A DNA stretch of 64,000 nt from Actinomadura nitritigenes. Lineage in GTDB: Bacteria; Actinomycetota; Actinomycetes; Streptosporangiales; Streptosporangiaceae. The notes under the pieces were generated by a model, which had not been told where the DNA came from, ran no database searches, and was given only the letters and a program-made list of their open reading frames with translations. The position numbers were made by a program, and so were the translations under genes. Where the stretch lies: assembly GCF_017573545.1 (NCBI RefSeq), contig NZ_JAGEOK010000011.1, forward strand, positions 1-64,000, in the 5' to 3' direction. Shown one piece after another: positions 50,690-59,801 of the stretch (position 1 is the first letter of the stretch; each line of letters starts with the position of its first letter).

Positions 50690-51926
50690 GCGACACCGCT
50701 CCGGACCTCGTCCGCGCCGGGCCGCCGCCGTCCTCGGCGGAGGCCCGGACGTCGTCGTCGACCTCGCCGCCCCGCATCTCGCGGTCCCGCGCGCGGGGAT
50801 CGGTCGCGGTGACGTCGGCGGCCCCGCCGTCCGGCCCGTCGCCGGGCCCGCCGTCCGGCCCTCGGCCCGGCCCGCCGGTGCCCGCCCTCCGGGCGCCGTC
50901 GAGGTCGTCGTCGGTGCGGAAACGGGGGAGCGCCTCCGGATGGTGCTCGCGGATGTAGGCGATGAGGTGCTCGCGGACGTCGCAGCGCAGGTCCCAGGCG
51001 CTCGCCGAGTCCGCCGCGCTCATCAGCGCCCGCATCGTGACCAGGCCGTTCGGCTGGACGTCCACGGCCTGCAGCACCCATTCGCGGCGGTCCCACAGCG
51101 GGTTCTCCTGCAGCATCGCGTACAGCTCGGTGCGCAGCTCCTCGATCGGGACGGTCCAGTCCACGTGCAGCTCCACCGAGCCGATGACCCGGCTGGTGTG
51201 CCGGGTCCAGTTCTCGAACGGCTCCTCGGTGAAATAGGAGACGGGCAGGATGAGCCGCCGGTCGTCCCAGAGCCGGACCACGACGTACGACAGCGTCAGC
51301 TCCTCGACGCGCCCCCACTGGCCCTGCACGACCACCACGTCGTCGAGCCGGAGCGCGTCGCTGAAGGCGATCTGCAGGCCGGCGAGCAGGTTGCCCAGCG
51401 TCGGCCGGGCCGCGATCCCGACGACCAGCCCGGCGACCCCCGCGGACGCCAGCACGCCCGCGCCGACCGCCCGCACGGCCGGGAACGTGAACAGCGCGGC
51501 GCCGACGGCCAGGATGACGACGACCAGGGCGGCGATGCGGCGCAGCAGCATCATCTGGGTGCGGGCGCGCCTGGCCCGCCGGTTCCGCTCGCCCTCGATC
51601 CGCATCAGCCGGGCGAGCGGCGGGTCGGTGAGGGCGTAGGTGATGCGCAGCACCAGCCAGGTCGTGACGCCGATCGCCGCGATGTGCATGACGTGCTGGA
51701 CGAGCCCGCCGGAGTGCACGTTCATGTGCGGGTACGGCATGGCGGTGCTCGCGCTGACCACCACGGCGAACGCGAAGGCCGGCGCGGTGCAGCGCCGCGC
51801 CACCCGGCCGACCTCCGGCCAGTGCCGCGACAGCCGTCCGGCCAGCAGCCGCCGGCCCCCCTCCACGATCACGACGGACACCCCGACGACGACGGCGAAC
51901 GTGATCCAGGCCCACAGCGCGGACAC
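50676..51926 (-). CDS. MscS-type mechanosensitive channel
   Basis: 416 residues from GTG 51926. Four to five transmembrane helices occupy the first ~170 residues (WAWITFAVVVGVSVVIVEGG, IAALVVVILAVGAALFTFPA). The pore helix and beta domain follow: GVAGLVVGIAARPTLGNLLA, GLQIAFSDALRLDDVVVVQG and GRVEELTLSYVVVRLWDDRR are diagnostic of MscS. The C-terminal tail is disordered Gly/Asp/Arg. The start is uncertain: the frame extends upstream to ATG 52022, but an AT-rich promoter-like stretch and GGAGG upstream favour 51926. It is divergent from uvrC. Confidence 0.85.
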   Translation of the reverse strand: MSALWAWITFAVVVGVSVVIVEGGRRLLAGRLSRHWPEVGRVARRCTAPAFAFAVVVSASTAMPYPHMNVHSGGLVQHVMHIAAIGVTTWLVLRITYALTDPPLARLMRIEGERNRRARRARTQMMLLRRIAALVVVILAVGAALFTFPAVRAVGAGVLASAGVAGLVVGIAARPTLGNLLAGLQIAFSDALRLDDVVVVQGQWGRVEELTLSYVVVRLWDDRRLILPVSYFTEEPFENWTRHTSRVIGSVELHVDWTVPIEELRTELYAMLQENPLWDRREWVLQAVDVQPNGLVTMRALMSAADSASAWDLRCDVREHLIAYIREHHPEALPRFRTDDDLDGARRAGTGGPGRGPDGGPGDGPDGGAADVTATDPRARDREMRGGEVDDDVRASAEDGGGPARTRSGAVSLRRG

Positions 51927-52070
51927 CTGCGGTACGACCCCCTCCGAGCGTGCGAAAAACCCGACCGACCGTCTCTTTCCACTCCCATTACGAACATCCG
52001 CCCGAATGGGGGAGATCTCCATCACCCCAGGCCAGGACGTCCGGGCGCGCCGGGTGTCGGTGGCGCCCAC

Positions 52071-52076
52071 TAGGCT
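52071..52076 (+). promoter_or_regulatory. -10 hexamer of uvrC
   Basis: TAGGCT lies 7 nt before GTG 52084, the same hexamer and spacing as at 2824. The only AGGA nearby abuts the start codon, so a leaderless start is likely. Confidence 0.55.
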
Positions 52077-52083
52077 TCAGGAT

Positions 52084-54138
52084 GTGGCAGATCCGGCGAC
52101 CTACCGACCCGCACCGGGCTCCATTCCGGAATCTCCCGGGGTGTACCGATTCCGCGATGAGCACGGCCGGGTCATCTACGTGGGCAAGGCCAAGAGCCTG
52201 CGCTCCCGGCTGAACTCCTACTTCGCCGACTTCTCCGCGCTGCACCCGCGCACGCAGACCATGGTGCAGACCGCGGCCCGGGTCGACTGGACCGTCGTCG
52301 GCACCGAGGTCGAGGCCCTCCAGCTCGAATACTCCTGGATCAAGGAGTTCGACCCCCGGTTCAACGTCCGTTACCGCGACGACAAGTCCTATCCCTATCT
52401 CGCGGTCACCCTCAACGAGGAGTTCCCGAGGGTGATGGTGATGCGGGGCGCCAAACGGAAGGGCGTGCGCTACTTCGGGCCGTACTCCCACGCGTGGGCG
52501 ATCCGGGAGACGGTCGACCAGCTCCTGCGCGTGTTCCCCGTCCGCACGTGCAGCGCCGGGGTGTTCAAGCGCCAGCACCAGCTCGACCGCCCCTGCCTGC
52601 TCGGCTACATCGGCAAGTGCTCGGCGCCGTGCGTCGGGCGCGTCTCCCCGGACGAGCACCGCCTGCTCGCCGAGGACTTCTGCGACTTCATGGCCGGCAA
52701 CACCGGCCGGTTCATCAAGCGCCTCGAACGCGACATGCGCGAGGCCGCCGCGTCGCAGGCGTACGAGCGCGCCGCCCGGCTCCGCGACGACATCCGCGCA
52801 CTGGAGCGGGCGCTGGAGAAGCAGGCGGTCGTGCTGGCCGACACCACCGACTGCGACATGATCGCCTTCGCCGAGGACGAGCTGGAGGCGGCCGTCCAGG
52901 TCTTCTACGTGCGCGGCGGGCGGATCCGCGGGCAGCGCGGCTGGGTGGTCGACAAGGTCGAGGAGGTCACCACCGCCGACCTCGTCGAGAACTTCCTGAT
53001 CCAGACCTACGGGGAGAGCGAGTCGGTGCCCCGCGAGGTCCTCGTCCCGGCGCTGCCGCCGGACGCTGACGCGATGACCGAGCTGCTGGCCGAGCAGCGC
53101 GGCGGGCCGGTCCACCTGCGGGTCCCGCAGCGCGGCGACAAGAAGACCCTGCTGGAGACGGTCGCCCGCAACGCCCACGAGGCGCTCAAGCAGCACAAGA
53201 CGCGCCGCGCGTCCGACCTCACCACCCGCAGCCGGGCGCTGCAGGAGCTCCAGGAGGCCCTGGAGCTGGACGAGGCGCCGCTCCGGATCGAGTGCTACGA
53301 CGTGTCCAACCTCCAGGGCACCAACGTGGTGGCGTCCATGGTCGTGTTCGAGGACGGGCTGGCCCGCAAGAGCGAGTACCGCCGGTTCACGATCAAAGCG
53401 GTCGAGGGGCAGGACGACGTCCGCTCCATCCACGAGGTGATCACCCGGCGGTTCAGGCGCTACCTCGCCGAGAGCGAGAAGATGGGCGAGCTGGACACGC
53501 TGGGCGATCCGGAGGAGGGCGCGCACCAGCCGATCGACCCGGAGACCGGCAAGCCGCGCAAGTTCGCCTACCCGCCGCAGCTGGTACTCGTCGACGGCGG
53601 CCCGCCGCAGGTCGCCGCGGCGCAGCGGGCGCTGGACGAGCTCGGCGTCGACGACATCGCCGTCTGCGGCATCGCCAAGCGGCTGGAGGAGCTGTGGCTG
53701 CCCGGCGAGGACGACCCGGTGATCCTGCCGCGCAACAGCGAGGGCATGTTCCTGGTCCAGCGGGTCCGCGACGAGGCGCACCGCTTCGCGATCACCTTCC
53801 ACCGGCAGCGGCGTTCCAAGGCCATGACGGTGAGCGAACTCGATAGTGTTCCGGGTCTGGGCCCGTCGCGGCGCGCCGCGCTGCTGAAGCACTTCGGGTC
53901 GGTGAAGCGGCTGAAGGAGGCCACGCCCGAGCAGGTCGCCGAGGTCCCCGGCATCGGGCCGCGGAGCGCGGAGGGCATCGTCGCGGCGCTGCACGGCGGG
54001 TCCGTCCCGGCGCGCGGCGCCGGAGGCGGCGACGCGGGGGGAGACCGCGGGGCCGCCGCGGACGGCGCGGCCCAGGGGCGGAACGGGGCCGGCGGGGGCC
54101 GGAAGGCCGACGGGGAGCACGGGGGGAAGCGGACATGA
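52084..54138 (+). CDS. uvrC: Excinuclease ABC subunit C
   Basis: 684 residues. The N-terminal GIY-YIG nuclease (SPGVYRFRDEHGRVIYVGKA) makes the 3' incision. The four-Cys region includes CLLGYIGKCSAPC. A UVR domain follows near residue 215. The C-terminal RNase H-like nuclease (ECYDVSNLQGTNVVASMVVF, LVDGGPPQVAAAQ) makes the 5' incision. A tandem HhH closes the protein (SVPGLGPSRRAALLKHFGSV, then EVPGIGPRSAEGI). An extra Gly-rich tail of ~45 residues is present. The gene opens uvrC-rapZ-yvcK-whiA and overlaps rapZ by 4 nt. Confidence 0.96.
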   Translation: MADPATYRPAPGSIPESPGVYRFRDEHGRVIYVGKAKSLRSRLNSYFADFSALHPRTQTMVQTAARVDWTVVGTEVEALQLEYSWIKEFDPRFNVRYRDDKSYPYLAVTLNEEFPRVMVMRGAKRKGVRYFGPYSHAWAIRETVDQLLRVFPVRTCSAGVFKRQHQLDRPCLLGYIGKCSAPCVGRVSPDEHRLLAEDFCDFMAGNTGRFIKRLERDMREAAASQAYERAARLRDDIRALERALEKQAVVLADTTDCDMIAFAEDELEAAVQVFYVRGGRIRGQRGWVVDKVEEVTTADLVENFLIQTYGESESVPREVLVPALPPDADAMTELLAEQRGGPVHLRVPQRGDKKTLLETVARNAHEALKQHKTRRASDLTTRSRALQELQEALELDEAPLRIECYDVSNLQGTNVVASMVVFEDGLARKSEYRRFTIKAVEGQDDVRSIHEVITRRFRRYLAESEKMGELDTLGDPEEGAHQPIDPETGKPRKFAYPPQLVLVDGGPPQVAAAQRALDELGVDDIAVCGIAKRLEELWLPGEDDPVILPRNSEGMFLVQRVRDEAHRFAITFHRQRRSKAMTVSELDSVPGLGPSRRAALLKHFGSVKRLKEATPEQVAEVPGIGPRSAEGIVAALHGGSVPARGAGGGDAGGDRGAAADGAAQGRNGAGGGRKADGEHGGKRT

Positions 54139-55013
54139 CCAGCGAGTCAAAGATTCCGGACATCGTCATCGTCACGGGGATGTCGGGGGCGGGCCGCAGC
54201 ACCGCGGCCAAGTCCCTGGAGGACCTCGACTGGTACGTGGTCGACAACCTGCCGCCGGGGCTGCTCGCCACCATGGCCGACCTCGGCGGCCGGGTGAAGG
54301 ACGCGGTGCCGCGCATCGCCGTGGTCGTCGACGTGCGCAGCCGCGCGTTCACCGACGACCTGCACTCCTCGATCGCCGAGCTGGAGGCGCGCGGCGTCCA
54401 CCCCCGCGTGGTGTTCCTGGAGGCCGGCGACGCCGATCTCGTGCGCCGCTTCGAGAGCGTCCGCCGCCCGCACCCGCTGCAGGGCGACGGCCGCCTCGTC
54501 GACGGCATCGCCCGCGAGCGCGAGCTCGTCCGGGAGGTCCGCGCCGAGGCCGACCTGGTGATCGACACCAGCGGGCTGAACGTGCACGAGCTGCGCAACA
54601 AGATCATCGGATTCTTCGGCAACGACACCGGCGAGTCGAGCCTGCGCGCCACCGTCGTGTCGTTCGGCTACAAGTACGGGCTGCCCGTCGACGCCGACCT
54701 CGTCGTCGACTGCCGGTTCCTGCCGAACCCGCACTGGGTGCCCGAGCTGCGGCCGAAGACCGGCCGGGACGCCGCCGTCCGCGACTACGTGCTCGGCCAG
54801 CGCGGCGCCAAGGAGTTCCTCGACGCCTACGCCGAGGTGCTCCGGCTGCTCGCCGACGGGTACGAGCGCGAGGGCAAGCACTACGTCACGCTCGCCGTGG
54901 GATGTACCGGCGGCAAACACCGTAGTGTTGCCATGGCGGAACAGATCGCCGCCCGGCTGCGGGACGAGGGCATCGAGGTGCAGGTCGCCCATCGTGACCT
55001 CGGCCGCGAATGA
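54135..55013 (+). CDS. rapZ: RNase adapter protein RapZ
   Basis: 292 residues. Walker A is VTGMSGAGRSTAAKSLED, followed by a diagnostic WYVVDNLPPGLL. The C-terminal regulatory domain has SFGYKYGLPVDADLVVDCRF, LPNPHWVPELRPKTGRD and VGCTGGKHRSVAMAE, all highly conserved. In enterobacteria RapZ binds GlcN6P and targets a small RNA for RNase E; in actinomycetes its role is less clear, but the uvrC-rapZ-yvcK-whiA order is conserved. ATG 54135 overlaps the uvrC stop. Confidence 0.95.
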   Translation: MTSESKIPDIVIVTGMSGAGRSTAAKSLEDLDWYVVDNLPPGLLATMADLGGRVKDAVPRIAVVVDVRSRAFTDDLHSSIAELEARGVHPRVVFLEAGDADLVRRFESVRRPHPLQGDGRLVDGIARERELVREVRAEADLVIDTSGLNVHELRNKIIGFFGNDTGESSLRATVVSFGYKYGLPVDADLVVDCRFLPNPHWVPELRPKTGRDAAVRDYVLGQRGAKEFLDAYAEVLRLLADGYEREGKHYVTLAVGCTGGKHRSVAMAEQIAARLRDEGIEVQVAHRDLGRE

Positions 55014-55059
55014 GACCCGCGGCGCTGCCGGGTCCCGGACGGAGAGAGAAACGAACGCG

Positions 55060-56049
55060 TTGAAGCCTCTCGGCCCGAAGGTCGTCGCGCTCGGCGGCGG
55101 TCACGGCCTGTACGCCTCGCTGTCGGCGCTGCGGCGCGTCACCGACCGGCTCACCGCCGTCGTCACCGTCGCCGACGACGGCGGCTCCAGCGGCCGGCTC
55201 CGCCGCGAGCTGGGCGTCCTGCCGCCCGGCGACCTGCGGATGGCGCTCGCCGCGCTGTGCGGCGACGACGAGTGGGGCCAGACCTGGCGGGACGTCGTCC
55301 AGCACCGGTTCCGCAGCGAGGGCGACCTGCAGGGGCACGCCGTCGGCAACCTGCTGATCGTCGCGCTGTGGGAGCTGCTCGGCGGCGACGCCCCGGGCGG
55401 CGCGCCGGGCGGGGCCGGTCCCGGCTCCACCGTCGCAGGGCTCGACTGGGTCGGCCGGCTGCTCGGCGCGCACGGCCGGGTCCTGCCGATGGCCGCCGTC
55501 CCGATGGACATCGTCGCCGAGGTCCGCGGCGCCGACCCCGCCCGCCCCGACGAGATCACCTACGTCAAGGGGCAGGTCGCGTGCGCCAGCACGCCCGGCT
55601 CCGTGCTCGGCGTCTCCCTCGTGCCCGCCGACCCGCCCGCCTGCCCCGAGGCGCTCGCCGCCGTCGACGACGCCGACTGGATCGTGTTCGGCCCCGGGTC
55701 CTGGTTCACCAGCGTCCTGCCGCACCTGAAGGTCCCCGCGCTCGCCCGCGCGCTGACCTCCAGCCGCGCCCGCCGCGTCGTCGCGCTGAACCTCGCGCCG
55801 CAGCCCGGCGAGACCGACGACTTCTCCCCCCAGACGCACCTGGAGGTCCTTCAGGCGCACGCCCCCGATCTGCGCGTCGACGTCGTCCTCGCCGACGCAG
55901 GCGTCGTGGACGACACCGACGCGCTCGACAAGGCCGTCCGGCGGCTCGGCGGGCGCCTCGTCCTGTCCCAGGTAGCCGCCGACGACGGCTCGCCGCGTCA
56001 TGAACCCGCCCGCCTGGCCCAAGCCTTCGTACAGATATTCAGTGACTGA
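55060..56049 (+). CDS. yvcK: YvcK/gluconeogenesis factor family protein
   Basis: 329 residues. The CofD-like fold shows VVALGGGHGLYASLSALRRV, VTVADDGGSSGRLRRELG, LPPGDLRMALAALC, EGDLQGHAVGNLLIVALWEL and FGPGSWFTSVLPHL. YvcK binds UDP-sugars and affects cell-wall and carbon metabolism. The only start in frame before the conserved region is TTG 55060, with GGAGAG 13 nt upstream, so output may be low. It lies 46 nt after rapZ. Confidence 0.92.
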   Translation: MKPLGPKVVALGGGHGLYASLSALRRVTDRLTAVVTVADDGGSSGRLRRELGVLPPGDLRMALAALCGDDEWGQTWRDVVQHRFRSEGDLQGHAVGNLLIVALWELLGGDAPGGAPGGAGPGSTVAGLDWVGRLLGAHGRVLPMAAVPMDIVAEVRGADPARPDEITYVKGQVACASTPGSVLGVSLVPADPPACPEALAAVDDADWIVFGPGSWFTSVLPHLKVPALARALTSSRARRVVALNLAPQPGETDDFSPQTHLEVLQAHAPDLRVDVVLADAGVVDDTDALDKAVRRLGGRLVLSQVAADDGSPRHEPARLAQAFVQIFSD

Positions 56050-56109
56050 CGACCCGGCGGGCCGCGATCGGCCAGACTGCTGGAAGTCCGATAGGGGGAG
56101 GGTTCATCT

Positions 56110-57090
56110 ATGGCGATGACCGGTGTGGTGAAGGACGAGCTGAGCAGGCTCACGGTCATGAAGCCGTGCTGCCGCAAGGCGGAGGTCTCGACGCTGCTGC
56201 GCTTCGCGGGGGGTCTGCACCTGGTCAGCGGGCGCATCGTGATCGAGGCGGAGATCGACACCAACGTGGCGGCGCGCCGCCTCATCAAGGACATCTCCGA
56301 GGTGTTCGGGCACACCTCCGAGGTCGTCGTGCTCGCCCCGAGCGGCCTGCGCAAGGGCAACCGGTACGTGGTCCGGGTGTTCCGGGACGGCGAGTCGCTC
56401 GCCCGGCAGACCGGCCTCATCGACAACAACGGGCGCCCCGTCCGCGGCCTGCCCCGGCACGTCGTCGCCGGCGCCGCCTGCGACGCCGAGTCCGCCTGGC
56501 GCGGCGCGTTCCTCGCGCACGGCTCGCTCACCGAGCCCGGCCGCTCCATGTCCCTCGAGGTGACCTGCCCCGGCCCGGAGGCCGCGCTCGCCCTCGTCGG
56601 CGCCGCCCGCCGCCTGAAGATCCACGCCAAGGCCCGCGAGGTCCGTGGCGTCGACCGGGTCGTCGTCCGCGACGGCGACGCGATCAGCGCGCTGCTCACC
56701 CGGCTTGGCGCGCACGGCGCCGTGCTCGCCTGGGAGGAGCGCCGGATGCGCCGCGAGGTCCGCGCCACCGCCAACCGGCTCGCCAACTTCGACGACGCCA
56801 ACCTGCGCCGCTCCGCCCGCGCCGCCGTGGCCGCGGGCGCCCGCGTCGCCCGCGCCCTGGAGATCCTCGGCGACGACGCCCCCGAGCACCTCGTCAACGC
56901 GGGCCGCCTCCGCCTGGAGCACAAGCAGGCCTCCCTGGAGGAGCTCGGCCAGCTCGCCGACCCGCCCCTCACCAAGGACGCCATCGCCGGCCGTATAAGG
57001 CGTCTGCTCGCCATGGCCGACAAGCGCGCCGGCGACCAGGGCATCCCCGGCACCGAGGCCAACCTCACGGCCGACATGCTGGCGCCGTGA
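56110..57090 (+). CDS. whiA: Sporulation regulator WhiA
   Basis: 326 residues. The N-terminal homing-endonuclease-like (LAGLIDADG-derived) domain begins TGVVKDELSRL, with CCRKAEVSTLLRFAGGLHL. The C-terminal HTH is RADPPLTKD-type: SLEELGQLADPPLTKDAIAG, then RIRRLLAMADKRA. WhiA acts with WhiB to switch on sporulation septation genes in Streptomyces. GGGGGAGGG precedes the ATG. It closes the conserved uvrC operon. A structured repeat begins 2 nt after its stop. Confidence 0.96.
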   Translation: MAMTGVVKDELSRLTVMKPCCRKAEVSTLLRFAGGLHLVSGRIVIEAEIDTNVAARRLIKDISEVFGHTSEVVVLAPSGLRKGNRYVVRVFRDGESLARQTGLIDNNGRPVRGLPRHVVAGAACDAESAWRGAFLAHGSLTEPGRSMSLEVTCPGPEAALALVGAARRLKIHAKAREVRGVDRVVVRDGDAISALLTRLGAHGAVLAWEERRMRREVRATANRLANFDDANLRRSARAAVAAGARVARALEILGDDAPEHLVNAGRLRLEHKQASLEELGQLADPPLTKDAIAGRIRRLLAMADKRAGDQGIPGTEANLTADMLAP

Positions 57091-57092
57091 TT

Positions 57093-57231
57093 CCCAGGGG
57101 GGCGACCCCCTGGAACCCCCGTCACGACGGATAAGGCTTTTCCCGCTCCGCTGGCGCTCCGCGGGAAAAGCCTTATCCGTCGGCGGGCAGGCCCGCTCCG
57201 CTCGCCAGGGCTCGCTCCGCGTGCATGCCCG
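57093..57231 (+). repeat. Three-hairpin intergenic repeat, copy 2
   Basis: Its first 32 bases (57093-57124) and the 14-nt loop (57147-57160) are identical to copy 1 at 23481. Hairpin 2 is a 22-bp perfect stem (57125-57146 with 57161-57182) whose outer sequence differs from copy 1 on both arms. Hairpin 3 is CGGGCA (57184-57189)/TGCCCG (57226-57231), where the G-C of copy 1 has become A-T. It lies between convergent whiA and the 57293 gene. Confidence 0.8.
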
Positions 57232-57292
57232 TGGCCGGTGGCTGGGGTCCGGTCTTTCGGACGGGTGTTCAGCCGGGTCTTTCGCGGAGGTG

Positions 57293-58507
57293 TCACCTCT
57301 TGTTGAGGTCGCCTCTGAGGATGCGGTGGATCAGGTCGTCGCGGAGCTGGCCGTAGCCGGTCTCGGCCCAGACGCTGCGGGCCGGGTCGGCCTCGAAGTA
57401 GGGGACGTCCCGGCCGTCGCGGCGGTCCATGAGCATGTCGGGGGTCTCGCGGGCGCGGGCGGCGCGCGCGCAGGCGCGGCAGGCGTGCACGTGGAGGCGG
57501 CGGCGGGAGCCGAGCGGCCGCCAGTCGACCTCGTCGGGTCCGTCGCCGTGCAGCGGGTTGAAGAAGCACAGCGGGCTCGGCGGCACCTCGCCCTTGCCCT
57601 CGGAGAGCGCACGGGCGGAGGCGAGGGCGTCGCGGCCCTGGTCGAGCAGGACGAGCACGCCGGCGAGGTCCGGGACGCCCTTGGCACCGTCGAGCGTCTT
57701 CGCCGCGGCCTGGTAGGCGTCGAGGGCCCGGGTCATGAGGGCCCCGGCGCGCTCGCCGTCGGGGGCCGTCGAGCCGTCCAGCAGCTCGCCGAAGGCGATG
57801 ACCTCGCGGGACGCCTGCTCGCGCAGTTGGTCCTCGCTCGCCTTGCCGGCGGTGGCGAACACGGTGCGCGGCAGCAGCAGGCCCTCGCCGGCGGTGCGTC
57901 GCACGGCGGCCATGCGGCGGCGCCGCCACAGCAGGACGCCCGCGACGGCGGCGACCGCGACGCCGGCACCGCCCGCGGCGAGCGGCAGCGCGAGGCCGGC
58001 GCCGCCGTCGTCCTTCGCCGGTCTCGGGGCGGACGACTTCAGGTGCGCCTGGTACTTGCGGTCGATCTCCGCGGACTCCTGCTGGTAGACCTTCGTCGCG
58101 GTGCCGGAGGCGATCAGGTCGGTCAAGCGGGTGAGCCGCGCCGCGAGGGACGCGCCGTCCAGCGAGTCGTCCCAGTTCACGGCCCAGGCGGCGTCGTCGG
58201 CGGCGTGGTCGCCGCCCCACTCGTGGCCCATCAGCTCGTCGGTGGACTCGTGGAAGGTGACGAAGATCCCGTCGCGTCCGAGGCGGCTGTGCACGACGGT
58301 CGCGAGCTGCTTGTCGTCGTTCCACGTGCCGCCCTGGACCAGCGGCACCAGCACGATGAAGGTCGGTACCGGCATCTTCTTCAGCCGGGCCGCCAGGCGC
58401 CGCCGGTCCGCGGCGGGCAGCGCCGACGCGTACGACGGGTCGACGTAGATCGGGAAGCGGCGCAGCGCGGCGGCGATGCGCGCGCCGGGGGAGGGCTTAC
58501 TCGACAC
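57293..58507 (-). CDS. TPM-like membrane protein, paralogue C
   Basis: 404 residues. An N-terminal alpha/beta domain (FPIYVDPSYASALPAADRRR, FIVLVPLV, LGRDGIFVTF) resembles TPM/YgcG-type domains. One transmembrane helix (LALPLAAGGAGVAVAAVAGV) lies near residue 180. A helical region and a C-terminal module with CFFNPLHGDG and CRACARAA (zinc-like CxxC) follow. No cleavable signal peptide is visible, unlike the two upstream paralogues. GTG 58507 overlaps the upstream gene by 11 nt. Function unknown. It is the last gene of a three-gene operon of related proteins. Confidence 0.75.
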   Translation of the reverse strand: MSSKPSPGARIAAALRRFPIYVDPSYASALPAADRRRLAARLKKMPVPTFIVLVPLVQGGTWNDDKQLATVVHSRLGRDGIFVTFHESTDELMGHEWGGDHAADDAAWAVNWDDSLDGASLAARLTRLTDLIASGTATKVYQQESAEIDRKYQAHLKSSAPRPAKDDGGAGLALPLAAGGAGVAVAAVAGVLLWRRRRMAAVRRTAGEGLLLPRTVFATAGKASEDQLREQASREVIAFGELLDGSTAPDGERAGALMTRALDAYQAAAKTLDGAKGVPDLAGVLVLLDQGRDALASARALSEGKGEVPPSPLCFFNPLHGDGPDEVDWRPLGSRRRLHVHACRACARAARARETPDMLMDRRDGRDVPYFEADPARSVWAETGYGQLRDDLIHRILRGDLNKR

Positions 58508-59801
58508 CGAGGTACTCCATCACGCGTTTGACGAGGTCGTTTCCGCGGGACCCCCACGCCGCGTCCCGCCACACCCCGGGGACCGCGTAGTGCGGCGCGA
58601 GGCCGTCCGGGCCCTGGACGCGCAGGACCCGGTCGGCGATCTCCTTGCCGGAAGCGCCGGAGCAGGGCCCGCACAGCGGCTGCCGGCGGGGCTTTCCGCC
58701 GGCGGGGTCTCCGGGCAGCGGGACGGTCTTGCGGCGGGTGGAGTCGCCGTGCAGGGGGTTCAGGAAGCACGGGGGCGGCGGGGCGGTCATCTGCCCGGCG
58801 AGCGCGCGCCGCCCCTGCCGGGCCAGGACGATCACGCCGACGAGGTCGAGGGCGTGGCCGGGGTCGTCGTGGACGTCGTCGTAGAGGATCTGGGCGGCGT
58901 CGAACGCGGCCAGGGCGAAGGCGCGGCCCCGGTTGCCGGACGCGTCGGGCAGCCGGTCGCGCAGCCGGTCCAGCTCGGCGGACGCGGTGCGCCGCAGCCA
59001 CCGGTCCGAGGGCCTGGCCGGCGCGCCGGGATGCTCCTCGGCCTGCGCCGCCAGGCCCGTGACGGCACCCCGGGTCCCGCCGCGGCGGAACCAGCGGCGG
59101 CCGGCTGCGGCCGAGCCGATCCCGGCCCAGTACAGCGCGACCGCCGACAGCGGGCCCACGATGAAGAATCCCCGCAGGAAGTGGTCCTTCACCGTGGGGT
59201 CGTCGGGCACCAGCGGATGGCGGTCCTCCTGCCCGAACGGCACCGGGGGGCTGAGGAGCGCGGGCGACGAGGTGGGCGGCGCGGCGGGCGCGGCGGCCCA
59301 GGCGTCCACCCGCTTGACCAGCCGGTCGGCGAGGCCGCTGAACGGCCGGTGGATGTCGGGCGGCTCGTAGTCGGGGAGGTCGTCCTGCGCCACGATGTCC
59401 AGGTCGATCTCGCGCGGCACGTTCCAGCCCTGGCCGAGCATGTAGCCGTCGCCGTCCACCATCAGGTAGAGGCCGTCGCGGTGCGTGACGCCGTGCAGGG
59501 CGGACAGGAAGGCGTCGTCCTTGCCCTGCGACTCCGATTCGGTCGGGTTGGGGGCCACGATGACCAGGATCGGGACCGCGACCCGCTTGGCGGCGGCGCG
59601 GATCGCCGTGCCGACGCGGGCGCGGTCGGCGGCGCCGAGCGCGACGTCCACGTCCGGGTCGACGAAGAGCGGGTCCTTGGCCAGCGCGGCCGCGACCCGG
59701 TCGAGGCGGTGGCCCGAGTAGCGCGGGTCCGGGGCCGCCGACGCGGCGGCGGGCCACAGCGCGAGGGCGGCCGCCGTGAGGGCGAGGACGCCGCGCCTCA
59801 T
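58497..59801 (-). CDS. TPM-like membrane protein, paralogue B
   Basis: 434 residues. A Sec signal peptide (RRGVLALTAAALALWPAAAS, then AAPDPR) is followed by a TPM-like domain (DPLFVDPDVDVALGAADRAR, VAVPILVIVAPNP, HRDGLYLMVDGDG). A transmembrane helix lies near residue 215 (HFLRGFFIVGPLSAVALYWA). The cytoplasmic part ends in the shared module CFLNPLHGDS with CGPCSGAS and WRDAAWGSRGNDLVKRVMEY. It thus has the same domain order as the next gene. ATG 59801 overlaps the upstream paralogue by 4 nt (ATGA). Function unknown. Confidence 0.75.
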   Translation of the reverse strand: MRRGVLALTAAALALWPAAASAAPDPRYSGHRLDRVAAALAKDPLFVDPDVDVALGAADRARVGTAIRAAAKRVAVPILVIVAPNPTESESQGKDDAFLSALHGVTHRDGLYLMVDGDGYMLGQGWNVPREIDLDIVAQDDLPDYEPPDIHRPFSGLADRLVKRVDAWAAAPAAPPTSSPALLSPPVPFGQEDRHPLVPDDPTVKDHFLRGFFIVGPLSAVALYWAGIGSAAAGRRWFRRGGTRGAVTGLAAQAEEHPGAPARPSDRWLRRTASAELDRLRDRLPDASGNRGRAFALAAFDAAQILYDDVHDDPGHALDLVGVIVLARQGRRALAGQMTAPPPPCFLNPLHGDSTRRKTVPLPGDPAGGKPRRQPLCGPCSGASGKEIADRVLRVQGPDGLAPHYAVPGVWRDAAWGSRGNDLVKRVMEYLGVE

